From: Vitellaria paradoxa
Lineage: Eukaryota > Streptophyta > Magnoliopsida > Ericales > Sapotaceae
Assembly: GCA_019916065.1 (NCBI GenBank)
Contig: CM034238.1
Span: 5,296,199-5,360,198 of the forward strand
Direction: 5' to 3'
Length of the DNA: 64,000 nt
The notes under the pieces are model-generated. The model worked only from the letters and a program-made list of their open reading frames with translations. It made no database searches and was not told the DNA's origin. Position 1 is the stretch's first letter. Each line of letters opens with the position of its first letter. Shown here one piece after another: positions 57,901 to 64,000 of the stretch. The position numbers and the translations under genes were made by a program.

Positions 57901-60062
57901 TGATAAGCCTCACCGTCAAAAAATTCTTCAAAAATTGTAATAACATGGCTGCGCTGTTAATGGGTTAGGAGGTCTTTCTACCATTGTTCCTAAAGCAAGA
58001 AAATTTATGTTTTGGCATATCCAACCAAAGCCAACAATTAACCTTTGCTATTGGTGGGGATGTTGGGCATAGAATTTAGGTGGGCAGGATTAAATAAAGG
58101 AATGCATCAAGTAATTTATGTCATCACCATATACCTTTTAAGTTAAAAAAAAAAAAAAAAGAAGTTTTAAAGGAGTTATACCTGCTATGTTATATGGTTA
58201 AGAATGTTAAGCACCAGAAAAACAACATGGTTAAATAAATATGGTTGAGATGAGAATCTTAAGGTGAACCTGTAGCAAATGAGAAAAAGAATGAATAGCT
58301 ATTTGTCAAAAATTAATTCATTTTTTTAGTCATTCATGAAAGAAAATTATATAAATAATTCCATTCCATCTCATTTTCCTTTATCTAACAAGCAAAGGTA
58401 CAAACATAGCAAGTTAGAACATTGCGAAGTGATTGTGAGCATGTCTTGCAATTATTCACCTTACCCAAGCTCATTTAACTACTTTTCCTTTGGAGAATCA
58501 CTTCCCTTAATTTATCCCCAACTATTGTACTCTAAAAAGGTTGGGGTTGGGGATGTTTGAAAAGAAGTCCTTTTAGAAGGCCTTCGAGGGCAAGAAAGAG
58601 GAAGATTTTCCTTAGAAGAAAATTTGGAATAATGGAGCTCCCCCAAAAGCTGTATTTTTAAGTAGTGTTTGGTTCATTGCAGTATTCTTATCATACTGGA
58701 GAAGAATCATGATTAATTGGAGTTGGGCAACCAAATGCACAAGTCTCATGCATTGTGGTGTCTAGGGAGTGGAAAGGATCAAATATGCGCAACGTTACCC
58801 CAGTTGTATAGAGGCTTGTTTTAGGTTGAAACTAGTGACCCCAAGTCACAACAGGACATCCTTATTGTTACTCTAATGTCCATCATTTTGTTAAAAGATA
58901 AACGAGTCCATTACAATTTGTGCACTGTACTTGTGCTAAGGAACTACATCACTTAGTTTATCTTATTTCGGAATATTGAGTTTTCCCAATAAGTTTTTTA
59001 AACTTTGTGGTGCAATTGTGTGGATAAAAGAAAAAGGGAAGTGTGAACAATCATTACATTTTGTTTGGGGCATATCATATGGAGGGAGAGGAACTAACAA
59101 TAATTTCAAGGTTTGGAATTTCCTTTATATAGAATTATTTTATTATTATTATTTTTTTTTTTGTATAGATGAAACTCAGGGGGATATGATACAGATTTAC
59201 ACCCATTGTTGCCTTTGGTTGAAAACATGGTTGTTTAGATAGATGTTATTCGATAAGGTTTTTGTTTTGGGTGACATTCATGGTAGAAACATTCTTTTTC
59301 CATTCATTTTTCTCATCATGGTCTCTTATCTTATGATCATCAATCGTCAATAAACCTAGAAATTGTTAGACTATCACAATCAAGCACATTGAAAATCAAG
59401 CCCCATCACAAATTTTCCCATTCACCGCAACCCAAATTCAATCATACTCGAATGCTAAACTAAAATTCACAAGCATAAGCAATGTACAGGTCAAGAGGAA
59501 AAAAGGAAAAAGAAAAACTGAAAGAACTTTCATTTTCGTTTTTCTCATCATTTTCTTAGCAACCAAACAGCAACAAGTACATATGCAAATACCCAAGATA
59601 AAGGGAACACAAAGTGGGAGCGAGAAATAGACAGAGACCTCGAGGGCATGCTTGTAGCGGCGAGACTTGCGGAGTTCTCTGGAGATGCCTCGGAGGTCGG
59701 AGATACTAATTCTGCGGCCTTCGGAGACCCATCTCTGGAGAACGTTTGTGGCGCTGCGCTTGGGAAGTCTGAGACTGAATACTCTGCTCTTGAGATCATC
59801 ATCAACATAATCGCCATTTCCATCGTGCCGTTCTTCGTCCTGAAAACCACGAGACTCCTCGACAACAACTTTGCTTCTGGAAGCGCTCGATGAAGAGATG
59901 GATCTGAAGGGAATCCTCCGGTTTCTACAATTTCTGAAAGAAATAGAAAGTTTTAGCGAGCAGAGCAGATAGGAAATTCAGAAGAAGAATTGAGTATTTG
60001 AGTTGCGCGTCGAACTGTAGAAGCTACCGAGTGAGAGTGATGAAGATCGATCGCGTGGCCAT
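54918..60062 (-). CDS. P-class pentatricopeptide repeat protein, mitochondrial type, 3 exons
   Basis: PPR proteins bind organelle RNA in a sequence-specific way and control its processing, stability or translation. Exons: 60062-60028, 59933-59639, 55805-54918; joins are in frame (TR/N split codon, then HALE/ISEW), 405 aa. Length and exon wording match the Arabidopsis At5g09450/At1g02370 subgroup. The N-terminus MATRSIFITLTRNCRNRRIP is Arg/Ser-rich without acids, as in a mitochondrial presequence. The segment SATNVLQRWVSEGRRISISD then ELRKSRRYKHALEISEWM is the subgroup signature. About six degenerate 35-aa PPR units run from about residue 160 to 375 (TYTALLHSYAGAKLVERAED, TYNEIMTLYMSVGQVEKVPS and others). 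No PLS, E or DYW domain is present. The 3.8-kb intron 2 contains a LINE relic and a MITE-like element. Confidence 0.94.
55955..56404. mobile_element. MITE-like element in PPR intron 2
   Basis: The left end CATGGTCTAAGAAGCACGGA matches the reverse complement of the right end, CATGACTTAGGAAGCACGAA. The interior has CAGCACAACACAACATGACA phrases. The same phrases appear reversed at about 48290-48890 (GTGTTGTGTCGTGTTGGTG), so the family has at least two members here. Confidence 0.55.
56690..58080 (+). mobile_element. Degenerate L1-type LINE relic in PPR intron 2
   Basis: The + strand, with frameshifts, reads FAEEEVLLALRQLNGDKA (about 57600), then WNTMKANVMGVFMEFHDSGE (about 57697), then YPKKGGVVDIRDFRLMN (about 57790). 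These follow the order of the plant L1 reverse transcriptase motifs (EEEV..A...L.GDKAPGPDGF, FH..G.F.KSLN, IPKK.G..DI.DFRPISL). The PGPDGF box is deleted and many stops are present. The earlier part (56700-57450) is likely ORF2 or ORF1 debris. The relic is antisense to the host gene. Confidence 0.75.
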
Positions 60063-60116
60063 TGAATTGAAGCTGCTTGCTTCGTCCTGGACCTCCTGGT
60101 TCCATCTCCGCCCTTA

Positions 60117-60172
60117 TTTGTAAAACTACATATTGCTTATTAGACCTTGATATTTTCTAAATATTGGCCCTA

Positions 60173-60227
<55 letters not shown>

Positions 60228-60307
60228 TTATTTGTAGAACTACATATTGCTTATTAGACCTTGATATTTTCTAAATATTGGCCTATTTTATTATTATTAT
60301 TATTATT
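60117..60307. repeat. 114-bp duplication with ATT microsatellite upstream of the PPR gene
   Basis: TTTGTA(A/G)AACTACATATTGC through AAATATTGGCC occurs at 60117 and again at 60231. Each copy is followed by TTTTATTATT runs, about 50 bp of ATT in the first and about 20 bp in the second. The block starts 55 bp upstream of the PPR start codon. Confidence 0.9.
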
Positions 60308-60918
60308 TTTTGTGATCACTCATGTTTTGAACCAACTTTTGCACATATCTTGCACAGGATGACCATAAATGCACACAATTGGATTTGATTTGTGCATCAT
60401 AAATATATAAAGAGAAATTAGGCTTGAATTGAGTGCAAAAAAATTAGTTTTTGATTTTTTTATAGTTTTTTCGTTTTATATATTTTCTTATCAAAATTTG
60501 ATTTTATTTTTATAATTTATAATTTTTAAGTATTTTAATCTCATTCATAAAAAATATAAATAAAAAAATCAATGTCTATTTGAATAGAAACAAAAAAAAA
60601 AAAAAAATCAATGTTGATAAAAATTTGTCATTTTTGATAAATTTTGATAACTTTTAAACTATCAAATAGGCTGTAAAAGAAAGGTACTCCGTGACATTGA
60701 AACATAGATAAAGTACTAGTCTTCGATGGCATTGAGATAAGGTGAAGTATCTGTATTAATATAACACACGATAGGCGCTGAGTTGTCCTTAGCCGACTTT
60801 ATTCTATCTAGTTGAACAATATAAGCCAATAACAGGTTAATTGGTTTAACTTTTATCACATTACAGGTTTAAAACAAAAGTAAATGGAATGATTCCCATC
60901 ACTTCATCCGGCGGTTGC

Positions 60919-61800
60919 CTAGGCACTATGAAAGCGAAGTATCTCCGAAGCGCGTCCTTCATAAATAGTGTTGTTCGTCATCTGAAGATCCACATATTCC
61001 TTATGCGTCACTGACTTGAACTCTGGGGGACAACCTTCTATCTCTAAGAACTAGGGCGCTGGGCTAATAACTTTGGCCAACGATGGTCCATTCAACAATG
61101 CTATATACATCCTTCGCAGCTTTGTCGTTCACCACTCCTCGATGCAAAACGCTCTTGTACTTCCCATTGCTCAGTATCTGTTCAATTGTCAAAAAGTCCC
61201 AAAGTTAATTTGAGCAATCGAAAGAGCCGCAATGAATTAAGATGAGATAATTTATAATAAAAATAAATTTAAAAATTTTTATTTAAAATTTTTAAACTTA
61301 ATTTTGTTATGAATCATTTAACGTTGATTGGTTCATAAGACCGATGTCATGAGATTAACTTTACAAGTGACATTAATCTCTTCAAAACTAAGAGCAATAC
61401 TAGTTTTTCGATTGCACGCGTTATCATCATTAGCTACAATTTGATGTCCTTGCATCTCTATATGTTTGTGTGTGTGTGTGTGTGTGTGAAATTACCTCAA
61501 GCTGGTCAGCGGTGTTAACCAAAATGGAGTTGGGAAGTTGATCCACATTAAACCATTTTCCGTTGCGCTGACTTTGGAGGCCTCCGATTCCGTTCTGAAT
61601 GAGAATGGTTAAGAGGCCATTATCGGCATGTGGAGTAACGCCGATTGCGCGGTCTGGTTGTGGACACCGTGTGTAGAGGTTTGCCGTAAGGAGTTGGAAG
61701 CCTGATTCTAAATCCATTGCCTTCTCAATGTAGGATTCTTCCAATCCTAAGGTTTCTGATACTCCTTTGAGCAACTCCAACGTCACTTCTCGAATTTTTG
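60919..61800 (-). pseudogene. 2-oxoglutarate/Fe(II)-dependent dioxygenase pseudogene, 3' part
   Basis: Plant DOXC-class oxygenase (DMR6-like/flavanone-3-dioxygenase-3-like). The exon at about 61800-61496 reads TLELLKGVSETLGLEESYIE then LYTRCPQPDRAIGVTPHADN, with the iron-binding His and Asp of HxD. It splices in phase to 61177 onward, ILSNGKYKSVLHRGVVNDKA, with the second His in VLHR. Then it breaks: the RxS 2-oxoglutarate-binding motif is lost (KDVYSIV), a frameshift precedes NGPSLAKVISPAP, and an in-frame TAG follows; the tail PPEFKSVTHKEYVDLQM is still readable to a stop at 60919. Upstream, another in-frame TAG lies near 61807 and the DIOX_N half is missing. Non-functional. Confidence 0.88.
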
Positions 61801-62117
61801 TGCACTACTCTCTTATACCCTTACTGCCAAAATAAATTAACAAAATTAATCTTCCCGATTGCTGTTTAACTGTTTTATGCTTATCAGAAAGATATAATTT
61901 TTTACATTTTCTTCTAATTAAATTTTATCACATATTATTTTTATATCAAATCTTTATACTTTTATTATATTTTTTAATCAAACTTTTATCAACTAAAAAT
62001 CCCTAAAGGGTCCCCGTATGGGTCAGGTGGTATAAACGCCCAGAGGGTATAGCACAGCATAATCAGTGAGCCAGCCTTCAGAGACCTTGATTTTTGGAAC
62101 TAATGAACTAAGTAGCT
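61801..62117. other. Intergenic between dioxygenase pseudogene and CACTA end
   Basis: AT-rich. The segment near 62010-62060 (CCCCGTATGGGTCAGGTGGT) looks faintly tRNA-like but has no cloverleaf. No gene is seen. Confidence 0.4.
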
Positions 62118-62580
62118 CACTACTACAATAATTGATAAAGATCACACTAAGAAATTCATAAAAATCACGGTTTTAGAAAAAGCGTGATAAAGATTTGTGA
62201 GTTAAACTTTTTATCTCAGTCTAATTAAAAAATTGAGATAAAAAGTTACTTTTAATACTTTTTATCTCATTTTTGTTAAAACCGTGATTGTATTTAAAAC
62301 GAGATAAAAGATCAGTGAAAACCATCTCAACAAAAAACTGAGATAAAAAATTAGTGAAAACTATCTCTAGAAAAAACTGAGATAAAAGATCAGTGAAAAC
62401 ATCTCTAAAAAAAAACTGATATCAAAAAGTGAGTAAAATTATATCTTAAAAAAAACGAGATAATTAAAAGAATGAGAGATAATATTGTTATTTTTTTCTT
62501 TATATCTCTCTGAAATAATTTTGTTTATTATCTTATATGATTTAAATTAGATTTTGTAAACTTTATTGTAACATTTATTT

Positions 62581-63066
62581 ATTAATTTTAATTAATTAAA
62601 TATGATATAAAAACTATAATCATAGATCAATAAACAAAAAAATTTTAAATTAATGTTAAAACTAAATTTACCAAATCAAATTTAAATAACGCTAAATAGA
62701 TGATTATTATTTTTTTCAGTAAATATGTGGAAGTAGTTTTCATAATTTGTATAACTTATAACGAGGTGAATATTAAATATTTAATATCTAATAAATATTT
62801 CATGTATCTTTAATATTATTTATATTTATTAATTTTAATTAATTGAATATGATATAAAAACAATAATCATAGATCAATAAACAAAAAAATTTAAAATTAA
62901 TGTTAAAACTAAATTTATCAAATCAAATTTAAATAACGCTAAATATATAATTATTATTTTTTTAGTAAATATATGGAAGTAGTTTTCATAATTTGTATAA
63001 CTTATAACGAGTTAAATATTAAATATTTAGTAGCTAATAAATATTTAGTGTATCTTTAATATTATT
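62581..63066. repeat. 247-bp tandem duplication inside the second CACTA element
   Basis: ATTAATTTTAATTAATT at 62581 recurs at 62828. The copies share ATAATCATAGATCAATAAAC, ATAACGCTAAATA and GGAAGTAGTTTTCATAATTT and differ by few bases, so the duplication is fairly young. Confidence 0.9.
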
Positions 63067-63693
63067 TATATTAAAAGTGACATTATTTTATATTTTGTTG
63101 GAAGTGATAAAAATTTACAAATAAAAATAATAAAAATTTTCATTTTTTTTGTTTTTTTAGAACTAATTTTTGAATATAATCATTGAAAATATTTTTTGTA
63201 TTACAAATCAATTTTTAAAATAATTTTCAAAAATTTTGTTTTGAACAACAATTTTCTAGAACTAAAACTAAACGTGACCTAATTACTTTTAAAAATATAA
63301 TACAAAATGAAGAAAAATATATTATAAATAGTGAGTTATGATTAAATATATGTTATACACAAAGAGTAAAGGAAAATAAGAAAAAGATTTGAGATTATTT
63401 TTAATTAAATATAATAGATATTTATAAATTATTTATTAAGTATTCACATTATTCTATATATTACTTACAATTTCAAGTTGTTGCAAAAAGTTAAAATAAT
63501 TAAATAAAAGTAAATTTTTTATTATTTTTTCAGGTCAATTGATCAGGAAAAATGTAACTTTTAACTACTAATTGGTTGACAAAAGTTATAATAAATTATT
63601 GTAAAAACTTAAAATAATATAATTTTATTACTTTTAGTAACCTCTAAGGTGATAAAAATTTGTTTATATATATTAATATGCAAAATATATATA

Positions 63694-63778
63694 TAAATGA
63701 TAGGTTGGACTAGTGGTCAACTACACTAACTTCCAAATGAATGGCAGGGGTTCGATTCTCAGCAGCAACAAAAAAAAA
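63694..63778 (+). mobile_element. tRNA-derived SINE-like insertion
   Basis: An A-box-like GGTTGGACTAGTGGTCAA and a B-box-like AGGGGTTCGATTCTC lie about 35 bp apart, followed by CAGCAGCAAC and an A11 tail. AAATATATA-type sequence flanks both sides and may be a target duplication, but the AT-rich context makes that weak. Confidence 0.6.
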
Positions 63779-64000
63779 AATGAAATATATAAGGTTGCTA
63801 AAATGATAAGGTGGCAAACGGTGCTATGATGGCGTGATAGTAGGTTGCCATGTGGATTTTTATTATTTTTAAAATTAATCCATTTTTTCAGCGTGATTAC
63901 TTGTTTATATTTGATCACGATTTTTCAAAAAAAGTGAGATCAAAATACATAAAAGATCACACGAGATTTCTTTTCATCTCAGTTTTTACCATAAAGATCA

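Larger units (their letters stand above)
62118..64000. mobile_element. Second CACTA-type element, left part, running to or past the window end
   Basis: The end CACTACTACAATAATTGATA is followed by a dense subterminal array of GAGATAAAA(A/G)G units in both directions (62160-62465), with AAAACCGTGATT phrases. Similar units in the opposite sense (GTGAGATC, GATCACACGAG, CATCTCAGTTTTTACC) reappear from about 63890 to the last base, as expected for the other subterminal zone. The right end itself is not in the window. There is no coding sequence inside, so it is a small non-autonomous member. Confidence 0.75.

Noticed and set aside
59548..59868. 106-codon - strand ORF starting MLSRSLVV
   Set aside because: It is the wrong frame of PPR exon 2; the frame giving SLRLPKRSATNVLQRW joins correctly to both neighbouring exons.

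Overview
The window reads as nuclear DNA of a flowering plant, most likely a woody eudicot. Every gene is split by GT-AG introns, intergenic DNA is very AT-rich, and the proteins match plant families. I cannot name the species. No bacterial operons, phage, rRNA, tRNA genes or CRISPR arrays are visible.

Six protein-coding genes are supported, with exon joins checked by reading frame. On the + strand are the 3' two-thirds of TAF1 (757-10852; its 5' end lies before the window) and a complete FKBP12 (17669-21979, 112 aa). On the - strand are an NPH3/RPT2-like BTB protein (23081-25852, 676 aa), a GT61 glycosyltransferase (43783-45485, 515 aa), a PEPKR2-type protein kinase (47628-51789, 467 aa) with a spliced upstream ORF in its leader, and a mitochondrial-type PPR protein (54918-60062, 405 aa). 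A broken 2-oxoglutarate dioxygenase lies at 60919-61800. The genes are unrelated housekeeping or signalling genes and form no pathway cluster.

The gene-poor stretches (11-17.5 kb, 26-43.7 kb, 61.8-64 kb) are built from mobile elements, many with clear ends. A 9.15-kb CACTA element (32902-42052, TAT target duplication, arrays of AGCGGTCGCT) carries a decayed transposase and a nested 2.5-kb solo LTR that itself holds a TIR element. There are two copies of one hAT-type MITE family, each with an 8-bp duplication and an internal tRNA-like segment, another hAT-like element, a PIF-type MITE, a SINE with a 15-bp duplication, a TRIM-like element, and two LINE relics in introns. A second CACTA end starts at 62118.

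The least ordinary items are a 2-kb three-module foldback that ends about 180 bp before the FKBP12 start codon; a copy of an NPH3 intron/exon junction just upstream of the GT61 start codon, about 22 kb from its only visible source; the upstream ORF of the PEPKR2 leader; and recurring compound T-run/G-run tracts.
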